A DNA stretch of 64,000 nt from Streptomyces klenkii. GTDB lineage: Bacteria; Actinomycetota; Actinomycetes; Streptomycetales; Streptomycetaceae. Of the stretch, positions 1-8,606 are shown in pieces. Below the pieces are notes generated by a model. That model searched no databases, had not been told where the DNA came from, and saw only the letters and a program-made list of their open reading frames with translations. Position numbers and translations under genes: made by a program. Every line of letters begins with the position of its first letter. Within the stretch, counting starts at the first letter, position 1. The stretch is from assembly GCF_003626645.1 (NCBI RefSeq), contig NZ_RBAM01000004.1, positions 1 to 64,000 of the forward strand, written 5' to 3'.

Positions 1-288
1 CACGGTCACCACCGCGGTCATCGCGACGGTCACCACCACGGAAGCCGTCACGGTCGTCACGACGGAAGCCACCCGACGGGCGGTCGTCGCGGCGGAAACC
101 ACCGGAGCGGTTGTCATCACGACGGTCGTCACGGCGGAAGCCGCCACGGTCACCACCGCGGTCATCGCGACGGTCACCACCACGGAAGCCGTCACGGTCG
201 TCACGACGGAAGCCACCCGACGGGCGGTCGTCGCGGCGGAAACCACCGGAGCGGTTGTCATCACGACGGTCATCGCGGCGGAAGCCGC
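1..288. repeat. Two tandem 144-bp repeats encoding 48-residue RDD/RGG units
   Basis: Bases 1-144 and 145-288 are nearly identical at a period of exactly 144 bp (48 codons), so the repeat keeps frame within the helicase tail. The first copy may continue left of the window. Bases 289-340 hold a more degenerate continuation. The translated units alternate GGFRRDDR, DDNRSGG and GGDRRDDRGG blocks. The copy number is likely to vary between strains. Confidence 0.9.
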
Positions 289-1957
289 CACGGTCACCAC
301 CGCGGTCGCCGCCACGGTCGCCACGGCGGTCGAAGTTGCCCCGGTCGTCGCGGCGCTCGTGGGCCGGAGCGGCCTGCGCCGGGACGGACGCGGCAGCGGT
401 CTCCGCGGCCTCGGCGGCGACGGCCTCGGCCTGGGCCTGCTCGGCGGCGGCCGCGACGGCGGCCTCCGGGTCCTCACCGCGCTCGCGGGCGGCGCGCGCC
501 AGCAGGCGGTCGGCCTCCTCGCGGAGCTCGGTGGCGCGGCGCTGCGCGCGCTCCAGCTGGCGGGTCAGGTCGGCGAGGTCGCGCTCGGCCTGCTTGGCGG
601 CGTTGGCCGCGGAGTCGGCCTGGACCTCGGTGAGGGAGCGGGCGCCGGTGATCTTGGCGACCTCCTCGTCGAAGGCGCCGGAGCCGCCGACGATGTGGCG
701 CGAGGCGTCGACGCCCGCGTCCTCCATCAGACGGAAGATCTGCTTGCGCTGGTGCGGCAGGGCCAGGGAGACGACCGTGCCGGACTGGCCGGCGCGGGCC
801 GTACGGCCGGAGCGGTGCAGGTAGTCCTTGTGGTCACCGGCGGGGTCGACGTTGAGGACCAGGTCGATGCCGTCGACGTGGATGCCGCGGGCGGCGACGT
901 CGGTGGCGACCAGGCAGTTCACGTAGCCGGCCTTGAAGTCCTCCAGGACGCGGCTGCGGGCGCCCTGGGTCATGCCGCCGTGCAGGGCGTCGGCGCGGAC
1001 GCCGGCGTCCAGCAGCTGCTCGGCGACGCGGTCGGCGCCCAGCTGGGTGCGGACGAAGATGATGGTGCGGCCCTTGCGGGCGGCGATGGCGGCGGTGACC
1101 GGCGCCTTGTCCTTCGGCTTCACGACGAGGACGTGGTGGGTCATGGTGGTGACCGCACCGGCGGAGGGGTCGACCTCGTGCGTGATCGGGTTGACCAGGT
1201 AGCGCTTGACGAGGGTGTCGATCTCGTTCTCCAGCGTGGCGGAGAACAGCAGGCGCTGGCCGCCGGCCGGCACCAGGTCGAGGATCTCGGTGACCTCGGG
1301 CAGGAAGCCCATGTCGGCCATCTGGTCGGCCTCGTCGAGGACGGCGACCTGGACCTTGTCGAGCGAGGCGGCGCCGCGGTTGATGATGTCGCGCAGGCGG
1401 CCCGGGGTGGCGACGAGGATGTCGACGCCGCGCTCCAGGGCGTAGATCTGGTTGCCCATGGACGTACCGCCGCAGACGACCTTCATCTTGAGGCCGAGCA
1501 CGTCGCCGTACGGCTGGAGGGCGTCCGCGACCTGCATCGCGAGCTCACGGGTCGGGGTGAGGATCAGGCCGCGGGGGCGCTTCTTCTCGGTGGAGCCGCC
1601 GGCCAGGGTGGACAGCAGCGGCAGGCCGAAGGAGAGGGTCTTGCCGGAGCCGGTGCGGCCGCGGCCGAGGATGTCCTTGCCGGCCAGGGCGTCCGGGATG
1701 GTCGCGGCCTGGATCGGGAAGGGGGTGGTCACGCCGTTCTGCGCGAGCTTGCGGACGATGCCCGCGTCCAGACCGAGGTCACCGAAGGTGATCGTCGGCT
1801 CGGCGGGCTCGGCGGCGGCCTCGGCGGCGTCGGCCGCGGTGTCGTCGGCGGGGGTGGTGAGGTCCGCGGTGGTCTCCGCGGTGGCGTCAGCCTCGGCAAC
1901 GATCTCGACGATCTCGTCGCTTACGGGCATGACGGTCTGCTCAGTGGAAATGGACAT
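1..1957 (-). CDS. DEAD-box ATP-dependent RNA helicase, C-terminus beyond window
   Basis: RNA helicase that uses ATP to remodel RNA duplexes or RNA-protein complexes in the cytoplasm. The start codon is the ATG at 1957; the frame stays open to base 1, so 652 codons are visible and the stop lies outside. An acidic Ala/Glu/Asp-rich leader (residues 1-52) precedes a Q motif (about 56-82), Walker A GRTGSGKT (about 98-106), PTREL (about 134), TPGR (about 183), DEAD (207-210) and SAT (238-240); a helicase C domain with the HRSGRTARAG motif follows. From about residue 535 the protein becomes Arg/Asp/Gly-rich with FRRDDR and GGDRGG units, built partly from a 144-bp tandem repeat. Such basic RGG-like tails usually bind RNA non-specifically. 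Family assignment is very sure; the specific RNA target is unknown. Confidence 0.95.
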   Translation of the reverse strand, partial: MSISTEQTVMPVSDEIVEIVAEADATAETTADLTTPADDTAADAAEAAAEPAEPTITFGDLGLDAGIVRKLAQNGVTTPFPIQAATIPDALAGKDILGRGRTGSGKTLSFGLPLLSTLAGGSTEKKRPRGLILTPTRELAMQVADALQPYGDVLGLKMKVVCGGTSMGNQIYALERGVDILVATPGRLRDIINRGAASLDKVQVAVLDEADQMADMGFLPEVTEILDLVPAGGQRLLFSATLENEIDTLVKRYLVNPITHEVDPSAGAVTTMTHHVLVVKPKDKAPVTAAIAARKGRTIIFVRTQLGADRVAEQLLDAGVRADALHGGMTQGARSRVLEDFKAGYVNCLVATDVAARGIHVDGIDLVLNVDPAGDHKDYLHRSGRTARAGQSGTVVSLALPHQRKQIFRLMEDAGVDASRHIVGGSGAFDEEVAKITGARSLTEVQADSAANAAKQAERDLADLTRQLERAQRRATELREEADRLLARAARERGEDPEAAVAAAAEQAQAEAVAAEAAETAAASVPAQAAPAHERRDDRGNFDRRGDRGGDRGGDRGGFRRDDRRDDNRSGGFRRDDRPSGGFRRDDRDGFRGGDRRDDRGGDRGGFRRDDRRDDNRSGGFRRDDRPSGGFRRDDRDGFRGGDRRDDRGGDR

Positions 1958-2196
1958 GCGAAATGCGAAACCTTCCGGAGTTTCGGCACGCGCCCAAGCT
2001 CCGTGTCGGCTTCACAAATGACCGCCTCGATGCGGTCAGCCACGGCAAGGTAAGGAACGCGCCACACGGCGCGCTTCTGTTAGGCGCCGGGCAAATGGGA
2101 TCAAACGATCTACCACCATACGCACTCGCACCCCCCGGACGCAACCCGCCGCCCCCGCCCGGCGGCATGGCCTGCGCCACAGGACCCCGGTGCGAC

Positions 2197-2697
2197 CTAC
2201 GCCACGGGGCCCGCGGCCTGCGGCCCGGGCTGCGGCGAAGGAGGCGCCGAGGACGCGGGCGGCTGCGTGGGCGGCGGTGGAGCGGGGGTGCTCGGCTGGG
2301 GGGCCGGCTGGCTGGACGCGGGCGGGTGGGGCGTGGGGGCCGTGCCGCCGCCGGACGACGGCTTCGCCTTCTTGCCCGGCTTGCCGGGGCGGGCGTCCGG
2401 CGAGGCCTCGGCGGGGCTGCCGGAGGGCGTCGCCGAGGAGGACGGGCCGGCCGTGCTCCTGGCCGACGGGCTGCCGCTCGCGCCCCGCGCGGAGCGCGCG
2501 TCCGCCGGCCCGGGCCGCCCGCCCGGCATCCGCACGCCGCCGTCCGGCTCCGGTCCCGCGTCGCGCTGCTTGCCCGCACCCGGCGACGGAGCGGGCCGCT
2601 CCGGGTCGCTCACGCTCATGCACCCCCCGAGGGCCAGGGCCACGGCTGCGACGGCCGCGATCCGGGTGACGGCTGCGCGGGGTGAGGTGGGAGGCAT
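2197..2697 (-). CDS. Putative secreted lipoprotein, proline/serine-rich
   Basis: 166 residues from the ATG at 2697. The N-terminus has basic residues, a hydrophobic segment (about 10-22) and a lipobox LGGC with the lipidation Cys at about residue 24, so the mature protein should be anchored to the outer face of the membrane. The remainder has no recognisable fold: it is rich in Pro, Ala, Ser and Gly with a Pro-Gly-Lys stretch in the middle (PGKPGKKAK), as in cell-wall-spanning linkers. The frame is open upstream to 2808, but the ATG at 2697 places the signal peptide at the true N-terminus. Function unknown; transcribed in the same direction as the helicase, separated by about 240 noncoding bases. 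Confidence 0.7.
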   Translation of the reverse strand: MPPTSPRAAVTRIAAVAAVALALGGCMSVSDPERPAPSPGAGKQRDAGPEPDGGVRMPGGRPGPADARSARGASGSPSARSTAGPSSSATPSGSPAEASPDARPGKPGKKAKPSSGGGTAPTPHPPASSQPAPQPSTPAPPPPTQPPASSAPPSPQPGPQAAGPVA

Positions 2698-2856
2698 CGG
2701 GGACCGCCTTCGGGACTTCCGGGACTGACGCGCGGGACTGAACGCATGGGACAGGCCCCCTGCCCAACTGAGACCGCCCCGCCCAGGACACGCGCGGCAC
2801 GCGTTCACCTGACCGGCTCTTTACCGGCCGGCCCGTCCGTCAGCCATTACTGATCT

Positions 2857-2913
2857 CCCTCCGCTCCCGACCGTCAGCCGTCACGGATCCCCTCCGCTCC
2901 CGACCGTCAGCCG
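2857..2913. repeat. Short direct repeat, 24 bp twice
   Basis: An exact 24-bp sequence starting CCCTCCGCTCCCG occurs at 2857-2880 and again at 2890-2913 (33-bp period), just downstream of the zincin gene and upstream of the lipoprotein gene. It lies in noncoding DNA; no function is evident. Confidence 0.8.
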
Positions 2914-2920
2914 CAACCGG

Positions 2921-3280
2921 TCACCCGTAGCCGAGTGCGTGCAGCCGCTCGTCGTCGATACCGAAGTGGTGGGCCACCTCGTGAACGACCGTCACTTCGG
3001 TCTCCTCCACCACCTCTTCCCGCGAGGTGCACAGGCGCAGCGTCGGCCCGCGGTAGATCGTGATCCGGTCGGGCAGGACGCCCGCGTACCACTCGCCGCG
3101 CTCGGTCAGCGGCGTCCCCTCGTAGAGGCCGAGCAGCTCCGGGTCCTCCGCCGGGGGCTCGTCCTCGACGAACACCGCGACGTTGTCCATCAGCCGCGTC
3201 AGCTCCGGCGGGATCCGGTCCAGGGCCTCGGCGACCAGTTCCTCGAACTCCTCGCGCGTCATCTCCAGCACGCTCGCCAT
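2921..3280 (-). CDS. Zincin-like metallopeptidase (Zincin_1 family)
   Basis: 119 residues from the ATG at 3280; a GTG at 3271 or ATG at 3262 could also be used, since the conserved part begins at MTREEFEELV. The C-terminus carries the metal-binding signature HEVAHHFGIDDE (HExxHxxGxxDE), typical of the small single-domain predicted zinc peptidases of actinobacteria. There is no signal peptide or membrane segment, so it should be cytoplasmic. The protein ends 9 residues after the motif, which is normal for the family. Substrate unknown. It is divergent from the tRNA cluster at 3430. Confidence 0.85.
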   Translation of the reverse strand: MASVLEMTREEFEELVAEALDRIPPELTRLMDNVAVFVEDEPPAEDPELLGLYEGTPLTERGEWYAGVLPDRITIYRGPTLRLCTSREEVVEETEVTVVHEVAHHFGIDDERLHALGYG

Positions 3281-3355
3281 TGTCCGGCACGCACCCCCGC
3301 GGGGCCCCTGCGCCGCCCCCGGCCGCTCCGTCGCGCCGCCCCCCGGGAAACCGTT

Positions 3356-3385
3356 TTGGCGTTCCCCCTCTCCATCCCATATGCT
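3356..3385 (+). promoter_or_regulatory. Candidate promoter of the tRNA-Glu/Asp/Phe cluster
   Basis: TTGGCG at 3356-3361 and TATGCT at 3380-3385 are separated by 18 bp and lie 45 bp before tRNA-Glu. This resembles a housekeeping sigma-factor promoter; inferred by eye only. Confidence 0.5.
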
Positions 3386-3429
3386 TCTCACGTCCCCGAG
3401 GCGCTGCGAAGCGCCCAGGTGGGCCATCA

Positions 3430-3502
3430 GCCCTCATCGTCTAGTGGCCCAGGACGCCGCCCTTTCAAGGCGGTAGCACGGGTTCGAATCCCGTTGGGGG
3501 CA
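3430..3502 (+). tRNA. tRNA-Glu(UUC)
   Basis: Acceptor arms GCCCTCA (3430-3436) and TGGGGGC (3495-3501) pair with one G-U wobble. The anticodon stem GCCGCC/GGCGG encloses the loop CTTTCAA with anticodon TTC. The T-loop is TTCGAAT. CCA is not encoded. First gene of a Glu-Asp-Phe cluster. Confidence 0.95.
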
Positions 3503-3541
3503 CGCTTTACCGTGTGCGAGACTAGTGCTCGCACATAGCAA

Positions 3542-3616
3542 GGTCCTGTGGAGCAGTTTGGAGTGCTCGCCACCCTGTCAAGGTGGAGGCCGCGGGTTCA
3601 AATCCCGTCAGGACCG
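3542..3616 (+). tRNA. tRNA-Asp(GUC)
   Basis: Acceptor GGTCCTG (3542-3548) pairs with CAGGACC (3609-3615), discriminator G. Anticodon GTC sits in the loop CTGTCAA between CCACC and GGTGG. An identical gene lies at 7900-7974. Confidence 0.96.
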
Positions 3617-3641
3617 CTGCAGACATCTCTGGTGTCTGCGT

Positions 3642-3715
3642 GGCTGGGTAGCTCAGTTGGTACGAGCGTCCGCCTGAAAAGCGGAAGGTCGCCGGTTCGA
3701 CCCCGGCCCCAGCCA
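3642..3715 (+). tRNA. tRNA-Phe(GAA)
   Basis: Acceptor GGCTGGG (3642-3648) pairs with CCCAGCC (3708-3714), discriminator A. Anticodon GAA is in the loop CTGAAAA between stems CCGC and GCGG. The T-loop is TTCGACC. Last gene of the cluster, 94 bp before hrpA. Confidence 0.95.
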
Positions 3716-3808
3716 CAGTGAGCCCCTCATCTTCGGATGGGGGGCTCAGTGCATTCCCGGAAAATGGGTTCGCCGCTTCGCGGCGGCTGGTGCGATCCTG
3801 GACTCCGT

Positions 3809-6800
3809 ATGTCTACGCAGCCTGCCGCCCCCGCCACCTTCGCCGACCTCGCCGCCCGCCTCCCCGAGCTGACGCTGCGCGACGCGCAGCGCCTGGGGCG
3901 GCGGCTCGAGGGCGCGCGCCGCATCCGCAAGCCCGAGGCCCGTACGGCCGTCCTGGCCGAGATCACGGCAGAGGTCGGCGCGGCCGAGCTGCGCGTCGCG
4001 AGCCGCCGGGCCGCCGCGCCGGCCGTCACCTACCCCGAGCAGCTCCCGGTCAGCCAGAAGAAGGACGAGATCCTGGCGGCGATCCGCGACCACCAGGTCG
4101 TGATCGTCGCGGGCGAGACCGGCTCCGGGAAGACCACGCAGATCCCCAAGATCTGCATGGAGCTCGGCCGCGGCGTCCGGGGCCTGATCGGGCACACCCA
4201 GCCGCGCCGGATCGCCGCCCGCACGGTCGCGGAGCGCGTCGCGGAGGAGCTGCGCACGCCGCTGGGCGAGGCGGTCGGCTGGAAGGTCCGCTTCACCGAT
4301 CAGGTGAGCGACAGCACGCTGGTCAAGCTGATGACGGACGGCATCCTGCTGGCCGAGATCCAGACGGACCGCGAGCTGCGCCAGTACGACACGATCATCA
4401 TCGACGAGGCGCACGAGCGCAGCCTCAACATCGACTTCATCCTCGGCTATCTGGCGCAGCTGCTGCCGCGCCGCCCCGACCTCAAGGTCGTCATCACCTC
4501 GGCCACGATCGACCCGGAGCGCTTCTCGCGCCATTTCGGGGAGGCGCCGATCATCGAGGTGAGCGGGCGGACGTATCCGGTGGAGGTGCGGTACCGGCCT
4601 CTACTGGAAGAGGATTCCGGCGACGCGGACCGCGATCAGATCACGGCGATCTGCGATGCGGTGGATGAGCTCCAGCGCGAGGGCGACGGCGACATATTGG
4701 TCTTCCTCTCCGGTGAGCGGGAGATCCGTGACACCGCGGATGCGCTGGAGAAGAAGAAGCTCAGGTTCACCGAGATCCTGCCGCTGTACGCCCGGCTCTC
4801 GCACGCCGAGCAGCACCGGGTCTTCCAGCGTCATACGGGCCGCCGGATCGTGCTCGCGACGAACGTCGCCGAGACGTCCCTGACGGTTCCGGGCATTCGC
4901 TATGTGATCGACCCCGGTTTCGCGCGGATCTCGCGCTACAGCCACCGCACCAAGGTGCAGCGGCTGCCGATCGAGGCGGTCTCGCAGGCCAGTGCGAACC
5001 AGCGCAAGGGCCGCTGCGGCCGTACGTCGGACGGCATCTGCATCCGGCTGTATTCGGAGGACGATTTCCTCGCCCGTCCGGAGTTCACGGACGCGGAGAT
5101 CCTCCGTACGAATCTGGCGTCGGTCATCCTCCAGATGACGGCGGCCGGCCTGGGCGACATCGAGAAGTTCCCGTTCATCGATCCGCCGGACCGGCGCAAC
5201 ATCAAGGACGGCGTCGACCTGCTGGTCGAGCTGGGCGCGCTGGACCCTCAGCAGAAGGACCCGAAGAAGCGGCTCACGCAGTCGGGGCGGAAGCTCGCGC
5301 AGCTGCCGGTGGACCCGCGGCTGGCCCGCATGGTCCTGGAGGCCGACCGCAACGGCTGTGTCCGCGAGGTCATGGTGATCGCGGCCGCGCTGTCGATCCA
5401 GGATCCGCGCGAGCGGCCCTCGGAGAAGCAGGCGCAGGCCGATCAGCAGCACGCCCGCTTCAAGGACGAGACGAGCGATTTCCTCGCGTTCCTGAACCTG
5501 TGGCGCTATGTGCGCGAGCAGCAGAAGGCGCTGTCGTCGTCGGCGTTCCGGCGCATGTGCAAGTCGGAGTTCCTGAACTACCTGCGCATACGGGAATGGC
5601 AGGACATCTACTCGCAGCTGCGGACGGTCGCCAAGCAGATGGGCGTCCACATGGCGGAGGAGGACGCGGCCCCGGAGCGCATTCACCAGTCGCTGCTCGC
5701 GGGTCTGCTGTCTCACATCGGTCTGAAGGACACGGAGAAGAACGAGTACCTGGGTGCCCGCAGCGCGAAGTTCGCGGTGTTCCCGGGCTCGGCGCTGTTC
5801 CGCAAGCAGCCGCGCTGGGTGATGTCGGCCGAGCTGGTGGAGACGTCGCGGCTGTGGGCGCGGGTCAATGCCAAGGTCGAACCCGAGTGGATCGAGCCGC
5901 TCGCCGAGCACCTGGTGAAGCGCAATTACAGCGAGCCGCACTGGGAGCAGAAGCAGGCGGCCGTCATGGCGTACGAGCGGGTGACGCTCTACGGCGTGCC
6001 GATCGTCGCGCAGCGGAAGGTCAATTTCGGCCGGATCGATCCGGAGACGAGCCGCGAGCTGTTCATCCGCCACGCCCTGGTCGAGGGCGACTGGCGTACG
6101 CACCACCAGTTCTTCCACGACAACCGCAAGCTGCTGGGCGAGGTCGAGGAGCTGGAGCACCGCGCCCGCCGCCGGGACATCCTGGTGGACGACGAGACGC
6201 TCTTCGACTTCTACGACCAGCGGCTGCCCGAACACGTGGTGTCGGGCGCGCATTTCGACTCGTGGTGGAAGCACAAGCGGCGCGACGAGCCCGAGTTGCT
6301 GAACTTCGAGCAGTCGATGCTCATCAACGAGAACGCCGGGGCGGTCACCAAGGACGACTACCCGGATTCCTGGCGGCAGGGCCGGCTGAAGTTCAAGGTG
6401 ACCTATCAGTTCGAGCCGGGTGCGGACGCGGACGGCGTGACCGTCCACATTCCGCTGCACGTGCTGAACCAGGTCTCGGCCGAGGGCTTCGACTGGCAGA
6501 TCCCGGGGCTGCGCGAGGACCTGGTGACGGAGCTGATCCGGTCGCTGCCCAAGCCGATCCGCAGGAACTACGTGCCGGCGCCGAACTTCGCCAAGGCGTT
6601 CCTGGACCGTGCCGTCCCGCTCCAGGAGTCGCTGACGGTCACGCTGGCGCGCGAGCTGCACCGGATGACGGCCGTCCGGCTGGATCCGGAGGACTTCGAC
6701 CCGGGCAAGGTGCCCGACCACCTGAAGATCACCTTCCGGGTCATTGACGAGCGCCGTCGCAAGATCGCCGAGGACAAGGACCTGGAGGCGCTGCGGCTGC

Positions 6801-7765
6801 GGCTCAAGCCGAAGACGCAGGCGGCGATCTCCAAGGCCTTCGAGCAGGCCGCGGAGGCCGCCAAGGCCGACGGCACCGGCGGCGGCGCCCCGGAGCAGCG
6901 CTCGGGGCTCACGTCCTGGACGGTGGGCACCCTGCCGCGCACCTTCGAGACGCGCCGGGCCGGCCAGCCGGTCAAGGCGTATCCCGCGCTGGTGGACGAG
7001 GGCTCCTCGGTCGCCGTGCGGCTCTTCGACACCGAGCCGGAGCAGCGCGAGGCGATGTGGCGGGGCACCCGCCGGCTGATCCTGCTGAACCTGCCCTCCA
7101 ACCCGGCGAAGTTCGCCCAGGACAAGCTCGGCAACCAGCAGAAGCTCGCCCTGTCGCGCAATCCGCACGGCTCCGTCCAGGCGCTCTTCGAGGACTGCGT
7201 CTCGGGCGCGGCCGACAAGCTGATCGCGGCGCACGGCGGCCCCGTCTGGGACGAAGAATCCTTCCGCAAGCTCTTCGACGCGGTACGGGCGGACATCGTG
7301 GACGCCACGATGGACGCGATCCGCAAGGTGCAGGAGGTGCTGGCCGCCTGGCAGGCGTGCGAGCGCCGGCTGAAGGCCACCACGAGCCTGTCGCTGATGT
7401 CCTCCCTCTCGGACGTCAAGGAGCAGCTGGCGTGGCTGATCAAGCCGGGCTTCGTCACCGAGCACGGCGTCCGGCGCCTGCCCGACCTGCTGCGCTATCT
7501 GGTGGCGGTCGACCGGCGGCTCACCCAGCTGCCCGCCAACGCCGACCGGGACCGGACCCGGATGGCGAAGGTGAAGGAGATGCAGGACGAGTACGCGTGG
7601 CTGCTGGAGCAGTTCCCGAAGGGGCGCCCGGTGCCCCGGGAAGCGCTCGACGTCCGCTGGATGATCGAGGAGCTGCGGGTGAGCTACTTCGCCCACGCGC
7701 TCGGGACGGCGCACCCGGTCTCGGACAAGCGGATCGTGAAGACCATCGACCAGCTGGTGCCCTAG
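3809..7765 (+). CDS. hrpA: ATP-dependent RNA helicase HrpA (DEAH box)
   Basis: Large cytoplasmic DEAH-box RNA helicase of 1318 residues, the normal size for HrpA. In E. coli HrpA has been linked to mRNA processing and to rescue of stalled or collided ribosomes; that role is known for the family, not shown here. Motifs: Walker A GETGSGKT (102-109), DEAH (199-202), SAT, and in helicase domain 2 the QRKGRCGR motif VI. HA2/OB-fold regions and the long DUF3418-type C-terminal region typical of HrpA follow. The ATG at 3809 was chosen because the conserved N-terminus begins there; the open frame extends 24 codons further up with no support. It is followed by tRNA-Asp on the same strand. Confidence 0.96.
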   Translation: MSTQPAAPATFADLAARLPELTLRDAQRLGRRLEGARRIRKPEARTAVLAEITAEVGAAELRVASRRAAAPAVTYPEQLPVSQKKDEILAAIRDHQVVIVAGETGSGKTTQIPKICMELGRGVRGLIGHTQPRRIAARTVAERVAEELRTPLGEAVGWKVRFTDQVSDSTLVKLMTDGILLAEIQTDRELRQYDTIIIDEAHERSLNIDFILGYLAQLLPRRPDLKVVITSATIDPERFSRHFGEAPIIEVSGRTYPVEVRYRPLLEEDSGDADRDQITAICDAVDELQREGDGDILVFLSGEREIRDTADALEKKKLRFTEILPLYARLSHAEQHRVFQRHTGRRIVLATNVAETSLTVPGIRYVIDPGFARISRYSHRTKVQRLPIEAVSQASANQRKGRCGRTSDGICIRLYSEDDFLARPEFTDAEILRTNLASVILQMTAAGLGDIEKFPFIDPPDRRNIKDGVDLLVELGALDPQQKDPKKRLTQSGRKLAQLPVDPRLARMVLEADRNGCVREVMVIAAALSIQDPRERPSEKQAQADQQHARFKDETSDFLAFLNLWRYVREQQKALSSSAFRRMCKSEFLNYLRIREWQDIYSQLRTVAKQMGVHMAEEDAAPERIHQSLLAGLLSHIGLKDTEKNEYLGARSAKFAVFPGSALFRKQPRWVMSAELVETSRLWARVNAKVEPEWIEPLAEHLVKRNYSEPHWEQKQAAVMAYERVTLYGVPIVAQRKVNFGRIDPETSRELFIRHALVEGDWRTHHQFFHDNRKLLGEVEELEHRARRRDILVDDETLFDFYDQRLPEHVVSGAHFDSWWKHKRRDEPELLNFEQSMLINENAGAVTKDDYPDSWRQGRLKFKVTYQFEPGADADGVTVHIPLHVLNQVSAEGFDWQIPGLREDLVTELIRSLPKPIRRNYVPAPNFAKAFLDRAVPLQESLTVTLARELHRMTAVRLDPEDFDPGKVPDHLKITFRVIDERRRKIAEDKDLEALRLRLKPKTQAAISKAFEQAAEAAKADGTGGGAPEQRSGLTSWTVGTLPRTFETRRAGQPVKAYPALVDEGSSVAVRLFDTEPEQREAMWRGTRRLILLNLPSNPAKFAQDKLGNQQKLALSRNPHGSVQALFEDCVSGAADKLIAAHGGPVWDEESFRKLFDAVRADIVDATMDAIRKVQEVLAAWQACERRLKATTSLSLMSSLSDVKEQLAWLIKPGFVTEHGVRRLPDLLRYLVAVDRRLTQLPANADRDRTRMAKVKEMQDEYAWLLEQFPKGRPVPREALDVRWMIEELRVSYFAHALGTAHPVSDKRIVKTIDQLVP

Positions 7766-7899
7766 GGACGGGTGGTGCGGCCGGGCCTCGGCACGGCGCG
7801 GGGACCCGATCGGGGGCCCTCCCGTGATCGGGTTCGACCGCACCCCCTGACCTGCTGTAGAGTCTGTCTCGCAGCCCGCCGGAGCGGGAAGCACAGCAA

Positions 7900-7974
7900 G
7901 GTCCTGTGGAGCAGTTTGGAGTGCTCGCCACCCTGTCAAGGTGGAGGCCGCGGGTTCAAATCCCGTCAGGACCG
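7900..7974 (+). tRNA. tRNA-Asp(GUC), second copy
   Basis: Sequence identical to the gene at 3542-3616 over 75 bp. A TAGAGT -10-like box lies about 35 bp upstream (near 7858), just after the end of hrpA. A terminator follows at 7981. Confidence 0.96.
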
Positions 7975-7980
7975 CATCAC

Positions 7981-8018
7981 AGCAAGGCCCGAGCTCTACA
8001 CTGAGCGCGGGCCTTGCT
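7981..8018 (+). terminator. Terminator of tRNA-Asp
   Basis: AGCAAGGCCCG (7981-7991) pairs perfectly with CGGGCCTTGCT (8008-8018), followed by TCTGTTTTC. It directly follows tRNA-Asp. Confidence 0.85.
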
Positions 8019-8084
8019 TCTGTTTTCGGACCGGACGGCTCTGCCCGGAGGCCGCGCCCTCGACGGCAGCCGCCGCCGAGACGG

Positions 8085-8119
8085 CAAATCCCGTCAGCAC
8101 CGCATCGGTTGAAGGCCCG
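8085..8119 (+). repeat. Partial second copy of the tRNA-Asp 3' end and flank
   Basis: Bases 8085-8106 repeat 7957-7978 (T-arm 3' half, acceptor 3' strand and 4 flanking bases of tRNA-Asp) with one mismatch at 8098. At the same 128-bp offset, 8112-8119 repeats 7984-7991, the left arm of the terminator. The rest of the tRNA is not recognisable upstream. This looks like a decayed duplication or an old integration-site scar. Confidence 0.7.
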
Positions 8120-8146
8120 GGTCCCCTTTCAGGGATCCGGGCCTTC
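8111..8146 (+). terminator. Second terminator-like hairpin after tRNA-Asp
   Basis: GAAGGCCCGG (8111-8120) pairs with CCGGGCCTTC (8137-8146); it is followed by TCGCG rather than a T-run. It may back up the terminator at 7981 or be a relic of the duplicated segment. Confidence 0.6.
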
Positions 8147-8209
8147 TCGCGTTCGACCTTGACTGGGACACGTGCCAGGGGTACCCAGACAGTGGAGGTG
8201 CTGCGCTCC

Positions 8210-8479
8210 ATGACGACGACCACCACCCCGGCAGAGGCGAAACGGCCCGGCACGCCCGGGACCGCGAAGCTCAGGGCCGAGAGCATCAGGCACGAGACGC
8301 GGGCGCTGCTGCGCGCCCACCTGTCCGCCGCGTCCGGCGCTTCCGGGTACCGCCACCTGACCCGGCGCTGCGCTGTGTGCCACCGGCTGCTGCGCCTCGC
8401 CCAGGAGGCGGCTGCAGGCCCTGCGGGGCCGGTGTCCGGCCCGGAGAGCGCCGAGGGGGCGCGGACCGGCTCCGGGTGA
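8210..8479 (+). CDS. DUF6274-type small protein with CxxC motif
   Basis: 89 residues from the ATG at 8210, preceded by GGAGGTG at a suitable distance. A variable Thr/Pro/Ala-rich N-terminus is followed by the conserved core: a helix rich in Arg and Leu (RHETRALLRAHL), then YRHLTRRCAVCHRLLRLA with a Cys-x2-Cys-His that could bind a metal. The end is Gly/Pro-rich and low complexity. Small proteins of this kind sit between hrpA and bldC in streptomycetes, as here. Cytoplasmic, function unknown. Confidence 0.75.
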   Translation: MTTTTTPAEAKRPGTPGTAKLRAESIRHETRALLRAHLSAASGASGYRHLTRRCAVCHRLLRLAQEAAAGPAGPVSGPESAEGARTGSG

Positions 8480-8606
8480 CCAACGGCGCCTGTACGGGCG
8501 GCAGTCGGCCGCGGCTCCGCACCCATCCGGAGCGCGCCGGGGCTCTTTACCGCAGCGGCACAATGAGTGACAAGCCCGTCGCGCTGTGATGGGAGTCACC
8601 GAAAGA

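Noticed and set aside
1..288. CRISPR-like appearance of the repeats at the left edge
   Set aside because: The repeat is 144 bp, contiguous without spacers, and in frame with the helicase; no cas genes are present.
359..2053. Long plus-strand open frame opposite the DEAD-box helicase
   Set aside because: Gly/Val/Asp-rich translation without domains; it is the antisense shadow of a gene with complete helicase motifs.
4601..7939. 1100-codon minus-strand open frame opposite hrpA
   Set aside because: High-GC third positions keep antisense frames open in this genome; the translation is Arg/Leu/His-rich and domain-free, while hrpA has all motifs.
8028..8102. Complete second tRNA-Asp pseudogene downstream of the real one
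   Set aside because: Only the 3' end aligns; the D-arm and anticodon arm positions show no similarity above chance, so a whole pseudogene cannot be supported.
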